64,000 nucleotides of DNA from Eopsaltria australis (Eukaryota; Chordata; Aves; Passeriformes; Petroicidae): NCBI GenBank assembly GCA_034509425.1, contig JAVTVJ010000228.1, forward strand, positions 1,426,001-1,490,000, read 5' to 3'. Positions 10,146-22,475 of this stretch are shown in pieces (position 1 is the stretch's first letter; each line of letters begins with the position of its first letter). The notes beneath the pieces were generated by a model, which saw only the letters and a list, made by a program, of their open reading frames with translations, ran no database searches and was not told the origin of the DNA. A program made the position numbers and the translations under genes.

Positions 10146-12075
10146 TTCCGTTCCTGCACACCTGATCCTCCTCCTCCAAGGCTGCTGCGAGAGCCGTTTG
10201 TTCCCCTCCTGTGCCCGGTGGTGCAGAGGATGGGAGAGAGAAGTCCCCTGTAGGGACAGGCAGCTTGGCTGCTTCCACATCCTTAACGCTGCAGAGAGGA
10301 GCAGCAAGGGAGGAAAAGGGGAAAGAGCAAAGAGAAAGAATGGTAGAGAGTGGGGAAGTACCCTGCGTGTGAGCCAGGCAGGCTCCGGCAGAGCGGAGGC
10401 ATCCCCAGAGCTGGCTCAGGCCCTGCGGAGCCGGGAGACAGGCGTTGTGGCTCCTGGTTGCTGAGCAGTTCCCGCACCAGCAGATCTTCGTGGTCTGCTG
10501 AGTCTCTCTCTGCCACAACACATTATTTCCAGTGGGCTGTCAGCTGCGGCGGTGCGGGCCGTGCCTGGGGGCAGCGCGCGGAGGGCACGGCGCACCTGTG
10601 CCTGGGAATTGCAGCATCCCCGCTCTCCTCCCCGGGACTGCCGAGGGGAGAGGGGCACGCTCCGATGGAGGGAGCCGAGTGGCAAGACGGGAAGAAAGAG
10701 GAGAGACAAAGGGAAGGAAGAAGAGAGAGATGCCTAGGAAAGAGATCTGCTCCAGTACTTAAAAAATCCCAGCCTGATCTCCAGGGATGCAGGGAAGAAC
10801 ACACAACCCATTGGGGCAGCTGAGCCACAGCACCTCAGTTGCCCACCCAGCTCATGTCTCTAATAACAGCCAAAACTCGACTTCCAGGATGTAGGACAAG
10901 CATCTATGGCACTGCTCCAATTCTCGTAACCCATCAGCCATCCCAGCAGAGCAGGTGTCACTGGATGCAGCACATAGAATGCGCATCCCCACTCTGAATC
11001 TGCAGGAGCTTCTCTGCAAGCTCTAGAAATGTTCAGCCCCTGAAGCTTGCTCCAGCAGAGAGTTCCTGGCACACCACCCAGAGCTTCATCCTCCAGCCCC
11101 CACAAGTCTCATTTGATACTCTCCAATTCTTCGTCTGGTAGAAGCAGCAACCACGGTCCCTGTCCACCCTCCAGACACAGGGCTCACCGCCACACCCCTG
11201 CTTCACCATCTCCTTTGCAGGCTGAAGCTGGACGCAGGGCCAAACCCTTCCAGATTCCATCCCCTTCCCTGAGCTGCTTCTGGAGTGTGGCAGCCACTTG
11301 CAAGAAGGGGATCAGTCCAGTGGGTTTCCTGTACCAATACAAACCCTCTCCACCCATAGGTGGGCATGGGAACTTGCCCTGATCTGCTTTTGCAGACTCC
11401 CAAGAGCTTTTCTGGCTGGAACAAAGACCCCATCTCTCAAACTGATGTCCTTCCTTTGCTGCTGACCTCCAAGTGCTCCAGTGCTGACTGGGAGGCTGCC
11501 AGGGAGCTGTAACACTCCCATGGAAATTGGCTGCCCTCAACTTTTCCCAGATGGCTGTAGGACATGGCATGGAGGAATGGGCTCAAGAAATGCACTGAAG
11601 TTCTTCTCCACTCAGTGTTGTTGTGATGAAACTCCTGCCTTGCACCTCATTCTGCAGCTGAGGTTTCCTGTGGTCTCTTACAAGGTGGTCCTACCCTCCA
11701 CAGGTGCCCTGCACACCCAGCACCAACCACAGGGACAACTCTTCTCTGCTCCTACATCCACCAGTTGCTTCCTTCCAGGCTGTCCAGGCCATTCATTTCC
11801 CAGGGCTCAGCATCCCTCCAGTCTGGCATTGCTCTTTGTCATCCAGGGCTGCGTTGCCCTGGTGACTGTGCCAGGACGGGACAGCGTAGAGCAGAAGGAT
11901 GGACCTTTTGATGCGACCTCACACAAACCCCACCAACCCCACAAATCATCCTGCTCCTGCCATTACCCGGACTCCGCCTTTCTGGAAATTCCCGTGGGGC
12001 TTTATCCCGCTTTCCCCAGCGCCGTGGCTGGAGCAGCCGGGCAGCGCCACGGGAGGGGGAGCTGCTGGGGCGGGA
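10146..12075. other. unassigned intergenic sequence
   Basis: No exon, repeat family or RNA gene is recognised. A purine-rich run on the plus strand at about 10,300-10,345 and 10,660-10,735 generates spurious charged ORFs. Confidence 0.4.
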
Positions 12076-12255
12076 GCCACTGATCAATGCAAACCACTTT
12101 CCCTACACTACACGCTTTTGCCGCAGGGGCTGCTCGGCTATTAGCGGCTATCGGGTCCCTTTTCGTTTTCATAGCCTGGGGTTGTGTGATTTGCGCTTTT
12201 AAGCATTTATCGGAGCTGGGATGAAGGCAATTGGCCATGGCAAAGCAGCAGGAGC
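12076..12255. promoter_or_regulatory. candidate conserved regulatory patch
   Basis: A compact block with words such as TGATCAATGCAAA, CTATTAGCGG, TTTTCGTTTTCATAG, TGTGATTTGCGC and AAGCATTTATC. It is flanked by CpG-rich DNA to the left. There is no coding frame across it and it resembles the texture of conserved non-coding elements. Cross-species alignment would decide. Confidence 0.25.
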
Positions 12256-15200
12256 TCGGCAAGAGGAGGGAAGCCTGGCCGGTGGGGCTGGGAACTCTGC
12301 ACCCCCCCCAACCTTATCCTGGTACAGTTGCTGTGTGATGCCATCCCACCACCTCTCCCTCTGGGTCCCTACATCAGCAGCTTTGAAACTATTCCCACCT
12401 CGAGCTGTGCCTTCCTCCAGCTTGATCTCAATTGTTGCACCAAAATCTCTCCACTTCCCAAAACCACATCTTCAGAAGAGCTGGGGTTACCTGTTTCTTC
12501 CAAACATTCAATCTCTCCATGTCTGCCCACCACCATGTCTTCGTGTGCATGGCCAGAGGCTGTGATCCACATCCTGTAGCTCAGTGTGGCTCTGCTGCTC
12601 GAGGGTTCTCCATCACCACTTCTGTGTATCCATATGTGGGCTCACCAAACCACGTGCTTCACATCCCAGGGGCAAGACAAAGCCAGAGTCACGGTCTACA
12701 AATCTGATAGGATTTGGATTCCCAGCCTTTGGGTTTCCAGCTTAGCTCTCTTCACGGGTGGATTTTGGTGAGACCCCAAACCCAGCCCACACATGGGTTG
12801 GGTCCATCTTTGTGAGCATTGCTACCTTTGGATGTGCAGGTTGTCTGGCATCTCCTGCCTGGCCTTGGGGTGTCCTTCAGCCAGATGATGAACTTACTCC
12901 CTGCCATGTGCTGGAGTCACAGCACCTTCCACTTGTAAAGTTTTCCCTCATTTTGGGTCAAATCTTCTCCCATTTGTGCACTTGCTGAAGAAGTGTAGCT
13001 ATGTCTCTGACCTCTCCTCTAGCCTCCATCCACAAAAAGTTGGCCTGAAGGCTCCCTGTAGCAACCCCAACACCCATGAAAAGCATTCAACCAAGTGGCA
13101 ATGGGCTGGAGTCATCATCGTCTGCCTGTGACACTCACAGCATAACTCACAGGCTCCTTGAGAGATGAGATCAGGCCGTCACAGCCTCCAGGCTACTCTC
13201 CAGAGACATGAGGGTCCTCCACCACAAAAGGCTTTCCTCCCACAGCCTTTCCTGCTGCAAACCCTTCAGGGGAAGAGGCAGATCCTGGTGAGGAGATATA
13301 AGACTGTCTCTCCACATTATATCAACCACCTGCAAAGCTTCCGCCTCGGCCTCATCTTCCTCCACCTCCACTCTATCTGCTAATGGAGCCTCAGGAGACC
13401 ACAGGCCTCCAGCCTTGGAGGCAGCAGCTCATTGGCAAAATGATCTCCAAATTTGTGAAGACACCATCAGTGTCCAAATGAAAATGTGCAGCTGGATAGA
13501 GGGGAAGGCGTCTGTGCAACTCTACAGGATCAGCAGTGTGGCTGGCACTCAGGGATGTGCAGAGGAGGTGGTGTCCAGGCTGGCATGGTGAGCATGGGAA
13601 GATGATGGACAGCTGGAGAGAACTTGGGGGGCTGAAGAAGTGTGTGCAGCTGGAAAAGGAATGTAGGTCCAGCCATCCTTTGGGCTAAAGGCTGGGTCAT
13701 GCCTGTAACGTGCAGAACTTTCCTGTTTCCGGAAAAAAATCCGTAACTTCTTCCAGTTTCTATAACCTCTGAAATTCCCTTCCCCACTTACAAGTTTCTC
13801 CTTCTGCTGGTGTGACAGCTGAGGATGGATCCCATTGCCTGTGACCACGAGCACTGGGGGGTTCCCTTTCAGCCTTCCATCTGGAGGACCTCTGGGGATG
13901 GTGGCAATGTCCAGAAGCCCTTTCTGGTCACTGGCACCTGCCCCTCTGTATGCTGTGGCACACCAGCAGCAGTCCAAGAAGGGCAATGTGGGGCTCAACT
14001 CTGCTCTGATTACCAAAATCCACTTCTCCTTCCCACCACAGACCAAGCCACATGAGTGTCCTCAGTGTGGACAAAGAGGTTAAATTATCTCTCTGCCCAC
14101 ACGAGCACAGATTTCCAGTCTGGGTATGGACAAGATTCCACCTCCTCTGCCACCTGCCCTGCAAAGCAATGAGCTCTGTCATACAGGGAGGTGCATTTAG
14201 TCACCCCTTGACCAACTCAAAGGCTCCCTGAGGCTCCCCAAACTTCTACAGCCCAGTTCCTCATACCTTGTTCTTCTCTTCATTTATCCTTGGATAAATC
14301 ACATTCCATATATGCCCTGGGGATGGGAATGATAAGAAAGGAAGGAGATCTCCTTCACTTTGCTTTTCCTGACTTTCCAGAGCCCAGCTCCTTTTGTGTC
14401 TCCTAAGGCACACCAGAGATGGCCAAAGGTTCCCATATTAATACAACCTTTCTCATATCCTGAGCTCTCTCCCATCTACTGTTCTTGTATTTGCTGCTCA
14501 GGTTTCCTGCTCCACCAAATCACTCTCCGTTTTCCCACCAGAAAATGCACCTTCTTGCAGTTCAAATCCACTTGATATCCTCTGGGGACAGGGAGTCCTC
14601 ACCCCTCCTCTGCCTGCCCCCCTCCTGCCTTGCAGCCCAGCCCTCTCCTGCTGCTGGACGTGTCTGTTGCTGTGTCCTCACTTCTTCTTTGCTGCAGGAG
14701 AGGAGCTTCATAAAAGGACATCCCAAGAATTTCCCTCACTCTTCCCTGTCTCCATTCTTCCTGCTATCTTTAGAGCCTTTCCCATCCTCTCCTCTCTTGA
14801 TCCAGCTCCTGACAGTCAAGATTCTGGCTCTGTTCACATCATAGATGTGGCTCCTTTCCTGCAAAGCTTCTTTTTAGCCCATTTGCCAGGACATGCCCTG
14901 CTGCAGGGGGTTACTGCATCCCAGATGCAGTACTTTGCTATTCCCTTTCTCCAGCTGGGAGCTGCACCTTGCACAGCCCATTGGGCCTGGCAGTTCAGCC
15001 AGTTTTTGACCCACCTTGTCTTCACATGTCCAGTTTGGCCATGAGGACACTGCAGGAGACCATGTCAGGGGCTGTGCTAAGGTCACTTAAATATGATCCC
15101 TTTCCCTCCCCTGTTCTGGCAGCCCGTCCTCTCCTCACAGTGGGCAGTTGTGCTGCTCTGGCAAGATTTGCCCCCAGTAAATTCACCCTGGCACCTTCTT

Positions 15201-16020
15201 CCCATCCTTGAAGATGGAAAGGACTTCAAGGAGGGCTCACAACTGTCCCACAGACCAAGATTATGGCTGGCTCACTCTGGGTGCTCCCTGATGGGCCTGA
15301 GCTGTGTGTGCTCCAGAGCCAGGGGCCATTGTGTTCCTGCAGGGACCTCTGCACATCCCAGCAGAGACTGGGATGGAGCTAGCAGTGCCCAGGGATTGCT
15401 TGGCTGTCCCACAGCTGGCCCTCTTGGGACCTTTTGACTTGGGTCAGTGTTCCCAGGGGCTTGCAAAGCAGAGCATTGGTGGTGGCAGCCACCCAGCCCT
15501 CATTTGGGATCACTCCTCACAGCAAAAGAGCTTTCCTCCGTACACCCTCAGGATACAGAGCTGCCAGCAGACACACTCAGTCACTGCCTCCCTCCTGACA
15601 GACTCTCCTGCCAGCTCAGGTGGGCAGGGCAGGGCAGGAAAGGGGACAGGGAACAGACCTTGCTGCACACACAGTACACACCTTCTTTTTCTTGGCTGGG
15701 ATGTTGTTCTCCCAGAGTAATCCCCAAAGATCCCCCCTGCCCCTAAGTTACAGGACAGGTCTCTTTTTAGCCAAAACATGGCCAAGATGGGGCCATGATT
15801 TCAACCACCCCTAGAAAAGGGGGGCTGTTGCAATGCTGGGGTCCCACCCAGGAGGACATGGGCTTATCCCTGCTCCTGCCTGCCAGCTCCCAGCACTGGC
15901 TCCAACCAGAAATTTTAGGATGGTGCCATTTAAATCATGACAAGCATTAACCAGCCACCAAGAAACTTCCACCTGCAAAGGACTTGGTATGTTTAAGGTT
16001 AAAGCAAATAAAATAAACTT
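12256..16020. other. unassigned intergenic sequence
   Basis: Pyrimidine-rich, repeat-poor sequence on the plus strand. I see no splice-bounded coding frame, no CR1 and no RNA gene. ORFs are short and domain-free. Confidence 0.4.
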
Positions 16021-16046
16021 GGGGGGGGGTGGAGGGGGTGGTGGTG
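16021..16046. repeat. G-rich run
   Basis: A tract of nine G, then GGAGGGGGTGGTGG-type sequence. It could form a G-quadruplex on the plus strand, but it is more simply a low-complexity tract. Confidence 0.7.
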
Positions 16047-16560
16047 ATATGCTGATCTGGCAGTGACACTGGTGTAGTTTCGTGACTACATCCCTGAAAT
16101 CCAGCCCACTGTAAAACCTATTTCAAAATGCTCTTACGTAGGAACATCCCCTGCTTCTCCCTCCCCATCCTTAGGGGAGCACAAACAATTCCACCTGCTA
16201 AATAAAAATCTAAAGGGGAAATGGTCCAACACTGGTTGGGAGAGCTTGGGAACAGAAGGGAAATTGCAGAGCAGAAAAGCTGCTTGGGATGGACTCCAGG
16301 GAATGTGGAGGAGCTCTGACAGACAGAAGCCTTCTCACAGGGATGGGACACCCTGGCTTAGGGCCAGCACAAAAGGACAGCCCTTCACCCTTCAGGAGAG
16401 AAACTCGGATTGTTCCTGGGGGATACCTTGTTCCCAGCAGAGAGGAGGCTGTTCCGCAGGACGCGGAGCACACCAGGCAGCACATCACACCCTGAGCACA
16501 TCACACCTCTTTGCGGCCTCTTTGCAGGCGGATTTCTCTCCAAAATACGTTTTGTATTAG

Positions 16561-16563
<3 letters not shown>

Positions 16564-16624
<61 letters not shown>
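16564..16624. repeat. (TTA)n microsatellite, about 20 perfect units
   Basis: An uninterrupted trinucleotide run of about 60 bp. It produces poly-Ile and poly-Tyr shadow frames on both strands that are not genes. A run this pure is likely to be length-polymorphic. Confidence 0.97.
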
Positions 16625-16627
<3 letters not shown>

Positions 16628-17479
16628 CATATTTATTCTTGGGCAGGAACCTCTGCAGTGCTGTGGGCTGACCCCTGGGCAGCAGGCACCTCTCTACCTT
16701 CTGCCTGGTACTTGGTAACGGTGTTTGGTTGGGCTTTTAATGCAGGTCAAGGATGATTCTGCCTACTGGGATCTTCCCTGTGTTTCCAGTTCCATTGCAC
16801 CCCAAAAATGGGCTGAGCTGCTCAGCCCCTGGCCCAGCACCGTGAGCAGTGCCTGGGCTGCAGTGTGGGGATGGGAGCCGAGGGATGTTGCTGTAACTGG
16901 AGGCAGGGACGCCGAGCGGGCAGGTAGCACTTGGCCACCAAATTGCCCAGCGAGGTCTGTACTGGCCAAGGGATGACCAGGAGGAGTAACAAGGGCCCGA
17001 GGCAAAGCCACCGGGAGGAGGCAGGGATGTTATTAGCTGGCGCAGGAAGCGGGAATGCAGCTCGTTAACCTGTGCTGTGCCGCAGGAAGAGGTGGAATGG
17101 CCGTGCAGCCGCATCCCTGCGGGTCCTGAGTGCCCGCACGGTGCCGGCAGCAGCCGCTGTGACAGTCCCCGAGATGCCTGTGCAGGAAGGGGGTCTGTCT
17201 GCATCCCCCCTCCAGTCTGGGCTCCCTCCGCTGCCTCTGGGTAGGGCAGAGCTCTGAAATTCCTTGGGATCTCCAGGAAAGGGTGAGAAGACCCAAGGGA
17301 ATGAGGGGTGACACATCTACAACCTCCTGTCCCAGATTTTCACAGAAGGGAGGCCAAATCCTTGCCATGGAGGAGTGAGAGCAGGGCAGCAGCATCCAGT
17401 GGGTGCCAGAAAATTCTCCCTGTGCCAGTCCCAGGATTTGCCACCACCCTGATGCACAGCTGGGCCTCGCTGACCTGAT

Positions 17480-17900
17480 TTCCTTACCTTTTTTTAAGAA
17501 GCCCCTGACTGCTGTGAACTGTTCCTTGCTATGTGACCTTTTGATTTAATTGCCAAAATCCCTACAAACATGCATTCCCTGGCGTGAGGAAGTATATTCC
17601 TAGTTGACACCATTAAGCATCTCAGTAACTCACGTCCTCTGGCAATTCAACAGCTCAGTTTAGTTTTCACTTCCTTTAAGAAGGATTTAGAGGGAAAAAA
17701 ACCCTGATAACAAGGATAATACTGTCTTACTGTTAAATTTCCCCCTTCCCCCGGTTTGTATTTTTTTCACAATTGCAAATACTCATCACATCTCCAAATC
17801 TGCAGAAAATTATTGATCTTTTTTATTATTACACAAACACGGAGAGGTAAATACATTAAAATTAACCTGCCCTCTGAGTCCTCCCAGGCTGGTTCCCTTT
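17480..17900. promoter_or_regulatory. candidate conserved regulatory region, AT-rich
   Basis: About 420 bp of AT-rich sequence inside GC-rich flanks, with many factor-like words: GATTTAATTGCCAAAAT, AACATGCATTCC, ACCATTAAGCATC, GATAACAAGGATAATAC, AATTGCAAAT and TTATTATTACACAAAC. It is not a known repeat and no frame is conserved-looking. It is the longest such patch in the interval. Confidence 0.3.
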
Positions 17901-18179
17901 TGCCAATGCATCCTTTCATTTTTCAGTGGGGAAACCAGTCAGACCTCTGCAACCACCACTCGGTCACGGGGAAAGAATCCAAAATCCTCCACAAACTTTC
18001 TATTGTCAGGGACTCATGTGAGCAGATCCCCGGTGAAGGCAGTCGGATGTGTCATTAGGAGAGCAATCCAAGCAGAAAGGCCCCATATGACCTTCCCGGT
18101 GCCGAGTGCCTTTAATAATCAGGACTTACACGGCTCGCAAAGAGACCGGAGAGTGGGATCAGAGAGCATCACTTGGGAA

Positions 18180-18640
18180 CAGTCGCCTCCCTGCTCCCAG
18201 CGGGTTTGTACATCCCCGCTCCGGACAGCGGCTCCGGGTCCCGGCGGAGCCCCTGCCTGTGGCGTGGCACAGGGCTTCCCTTGGCACCGGCAGATGCCTG
18301 AGAATTCACTGGGGAGAGTGCAAAACTGGCAGGAGCAGGCAGCTTTTAACAGGGAGATGTTTTGTGCTCCAGGTCCTTGTTGGGTTTTGTTCCCTGCCCA
18401 GACCCGCAGTGAGTCCCTCTGCTGCCTCCAGCACCTTCCACCCTCCGCCCACCCCATCCATCCCCAAACCAGATCGAAATGTCAGGACTTACAGCTCGGC
18501 CCCCGTCCCGGCTGGGTCCCTGCTCAGGGCCGGGAGGCTGCGGGGAGGCTGTGGGAGCGGAGCGAGGTCTGTACCCCCCGTCTGGGACCCAGCGTCCCCA
18601 AACCCCGCCGAGGCGTAGGGCAGGTGATGTCCGAAGCCAC
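18180..18640. promoter_or_regulatory. CpG-rich segment
   Basis: A CpG- and GC-rich stretch with cgctccggacagcggctcc-type sequence, CGGCCCCCGTCC and several CGG triplets. Overlapping ORFs on both strands follow from the absence of AT-rich stop codons. It could be an orphan CpG island; no TATA box or first exon can be named. Confidence 0.3.
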
Positions 18641-19899
18641 TCCTGAGCATTTACAGGGTTGTTTGCAGGAAACATCAAACTCGGGAACAGAAGCGCCAAC
18701 CCAGGAGTCATCGGCCCCCCCTCGCCGTCCCTCCCCACCCTCTTGCTTGGTCTCATTTGTACCGATTTGCCCCGCAGGCTTCGCGCTGATTTGCCATGTC
18801 CCTGGCAGGGCTTCGACCGGGGAGGGGGAGCGGGAGCCAGACGGGGAGCGGATCGGGGGGAGCAGCCATGGGGAGGGTGGTGGGGACCAACAGGAGCCTG
18901 GCTTGCCAAAAGCAGTTCAGACCTAGAAAAAGCTTTAATGTGCACAGACGGAGCAGGCTGGGAGCAAAACCAGCTGGGCTGGAAGAGAACGTGCTCGGCA
19001 AGAGGCTGGTTTGGGGCTGGGTGCGTGCGTGGCTCCGGGCTGGTTCGTTGCTCCAGCCCTCTGACCCCGGAGGGGAGGTAGACAAGGGAGGGGAAGGTTA
19101 CACGTGAAAATTTCTCCTTCCAACATCAACTTTTCCTATTGACGAGTGATGGGCAGGATGCCAGCCTGGTTTTCTGCGGCATTAATGATTTACCTGCTCC
19201 AGCCACCACCCTTGTCCTGACAGCTCCTGCACCACATCTCCAGCCACGGGATGGATGCCCTCGAGCTGGGACAGTCCCACCATCATCCCCACCCTGTGCC
19301 CACCCTGGAGCCGATATCATCACTGCCACGTCGTGCCCACCCTGGAGCTCATGCCCTTTGTGGGCTGAGCACAATCACCCGTGTAGAGAGACAGAAGCCT
19401 CATGTGGGGGTGATTCGGAGCTTAGGTGCTTCCCTTCTTCTCTTGCAGGTCCTTTCCTCGTAGAAGCGAGTCCCAAACCATCCATTTGGGGTGTCTGGCA
19501 CCCACCAGGGTGTTTGCACTGGCTGGAAGGACTGTGGGAAGCTGAATCCTGAGAATCTCTTCACAAGATGTTGGATCCAGTCCAGACATCTGCATCGGGC
19601 TGTCCCTGCATGACACTATTTAATGCAATTCCTTAAAATCGGACTCTTCCAAAACCTCCTGATGCTCTGGGCCCGTTCATCTCTTTGGGACCACGAGAGG
19701 AGACCCTGTGTCCCCCCTCAAACTTGACCCACCAGCTCCCTGTCACCCTTCCATGTCCTCGGTTTATTATTTTACAGGGCTCTGGTGTTTAAGTGCCGAG
19801 GCGCTGGATCCAGCACTGGGCACAGCATTGTGGGGTTCCCCTCGGCTCTGCACCCCCTGTGCCATGAGGGGGCCCTGGCTCTGCTCTGGTCCCCGAAGC

Positions 19900-21060
19900 G
19901 TGGCAGGGACACAGCCCTTCCCGGGCACTCCGCAGGCAGCCGGCCCCAATCTGCCGTGGCGCAGGGCCACCTGTGCTGGCTGCCCACGCCATCTGCGAGG
20001 GCCGGGCCGGGGGGGCGGCTGCCATCCCCCCGCCCGGGTCAGCGAGCAGGGGGACAACTGCGGTGGGGGCAGCACGGCTGCCTCGCTCCGTCCCGGTGGA
20101 TGCCACTGCATCCCGGAGGGGGGAAGAGAAGGGGATGGGGGCAGCCCCCCCTCCGCAGGTTCCTCCTGGGGTCTGCTGCCGTGGGGATTGCAGGGACATT
20201 TCTGAGCCCTTTAGTGGGGAGAGTGTGCATGCCGGCCGCCCCGCTTGGCTGCAGCATCCCACTCCCTGCTGCCTCTGGGTGTCCTCTGGTGCATGGACGC
20301 AGAGGTGGATCCCGGGTGGGTCTTTGGGGGTGTCTTGAATCCGTACCCCCTTGCACTGAGCACATGGCTGAGCATGGGGACACCCCGTCCCCTCCTGTCC
20401 AAGGGTGTCCCAAGGGGAGCAGCCAAAGGAGCCCCGGGAGCCTGTCAGCAGAGAGATGTCTCTGCTCTCCTGCTCGCGCTGGTGGCAGTCACCATCCTCT
20501 CCTCCCTCCCTGCTCAGCTCCAGGAGCATCCTGAGAGCTCCCGGCCGCGGCCGGAGCCCAGCGCGTGTCTGGAGCCCTACACCCGCCGGAGCCAGGCACC
20601 GGCAGGCTCATCGCAGGGATCCCCCGGCCGCCGTGGCTGTGGCTGTCCTGCTCACAGGGGACGTCGTCCTTTGATGAGCCGATAACGGAGCCTGTCCTGC
20701 GCCTTCCTACAGGTAGCCGGAAAGTTTTATTCGTCACCGGCTGCTGGAAAGGTCACGGCGTCCTCCTCCCCCTTCTATTTCTGGCTCGTGCCCTTTCGCC
20801 GTCAGACGGGAAGCGCTCCTGTGCGCTGGACCCCGGACACGCCGTCTCGGTGCGGCCGCGTCCCCAGCGCCTGGTCCCGGGGGCGGTGGGAGCGCTGCGG
20901 GGAGGGTGCTCTGTGCCTACTCACGCCGCCCGGGCTCTTCACGGGCCAGAGAAACCGCTGCAGGGCGGGGGGGAGCCGTGTGCCATCGGCTTCACGGGGA
21001 AATAATGGGAATTTGGGGATGCGCTGGAATCTCCCTGCTGCAAACCCGGAGGAGGTGGGT
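19900..21060. promoter_or_regulatory. CpG-rich segment
   Basis: A long GC-rich stretch with CpGs densest at about 19,990-20,130 and 20,540-20,960. ORFs of about 250 codons are open on both strands at once, which argues for composition and not coding. It may be an island or a GC-rich isochore feature. Confidence 0.3.
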
Positions 21061-22428
21061 CTGGCCCCGGGTGTCACAGGCACTGACACGCTCCCGAGGT
21101 ACCGGGGCTGCAGCAGTCGGTGCTGTGCCCGGAGCGCAGTGCCAGGGATGCAGGGGGGAGTCTGGGTCTGCAGGGATCCCGGGAACCTCACCCAGGCTCG
21201 GTCCCTCAGCAGACACACGGTCAGCTCTCAGCTTCCCTGCGCAGGCAGGGCAGGCGCCGGTGATGGGAAGGAGAGCCCCGGGAGCATTCCAGCAATGGGG
21301 AAAACATGGGCTGTGCAAAGCTTCCGGGTCTTACTGCTGCCGCCCAAAAGTGGGGAGCAAAAAAGGAACACCCCTCACTGACAAAAGGGGAGCGAAAAGG
21401 GGGATTTACCCTGAAGACTGCCCTTTGCTCAAACCCTGCAGGTTTTTTCATAACTCTGAGAAATACCCAAACCTTCATCTGAGCTCTTCCTGGGCACCAG
21501 GCAGGAGCGCCCAGGGATCCACCAGCCTTCCCAGCCACTGTGGCCTGGGATCACCCTGGAGCCAACTCTGCATGCCTGGGTTGACTTTCAGCCGCACAAG
21601 AAGCCCTGGAGACCTTTTGTACCCCAGGGAGGGACCCCAGTTACTACTCACGGCATCCCAGCACATCCAGGGAGGGCTGTGAACCCAGGAAGAGCTGCAG
21701 AGGAGCCCGGCTCCCCTTTCCAGCCTCCTCAGTTTGCCCAGGCAGTGTTGCACCCCTCACTTTACAGAGCCTTTTCCAGCTCTGGGCCAACCTGAAGAAG
21801 GTTGAGAAAAGCCCCGGGGAGCTTTTTCATCCCTCTTTGTTCATGGAGCAAAGATATTCCCAGCCCTGAATCTATAGATTGGCCCTTAAACTACAACGAT
21901 CTCCGGGGACCAGGGAAACAAACGTAGATTTTGGTTGCGGTTTGTTGTGTTTTGTGTTTTTTTCTGTTTCTTTTCCTGCGCAGACAGCCTTTGCCCAGGA
22001 GGGGTTAGCATGAAAAATGCATGTGGGGATTGGGGGAGCGGGGGGAGTGGGAGGAAGGAGCTATCGATCAAGTATCTCTGAAAGCCACACAGCTGTGCCA
22101 GCCCCGCTACCCCTGTCAGCCCTTCCCGGCGCTCCCGGTGTCGGGCGCGGTGCCTGCCCCGGGTTTGGGATGCAGCGTCAGGAAACCGCCCTGGATCCCG
22201 CGGTTCCTCCACAATCCCTGCCCTGTGTGCGGCTCCCTCGATCCAGGCTCGCAGCTCGCTCCTTGCCTTGCGGCATGTCAGGAATGGGCTCGGTCCCTTT
22301 CCCCCCAGATCCAACGGATTCTCCTCCCGAGCTCCGCAGGACCACAAGAAGGATCTGTGGAACAGCAACAGCTCTGCCCTCTGTGCCCATCAACCCTCCT
22401 GCCAGCCCCACACTTCTGTACCACGCTA

Positions 22429-22475
22429 ATCAGAAATAATTATAATAATTGCAAATAATAATGATCCCGAGCCTG
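22429..22475. promoter_or_regulatory. short AT-rich homeodomain-like patch
   Basis: Clustered TAAT words (AATAATTATAATAATTGCAAATAA-type sequence spread over about 35 bp), then CCTGATGCAAAC. It is an isolated AT-rich island in GC-rich sequence. It may be regulatory or simply low complexity. Confidence 0.2.

Noticed and set aside
16385..16756. Frames with poly-Ile or poly-Tyr runs
   Set aside because: Direct products of the (TTA)n microsatellite.
19785..20534. About 250-codon frames on both strands
   Set aside because: GC-rich tract lacking AT-rich stops; Gly/Pro/Arg/Ser-rich, no recognisable domain.
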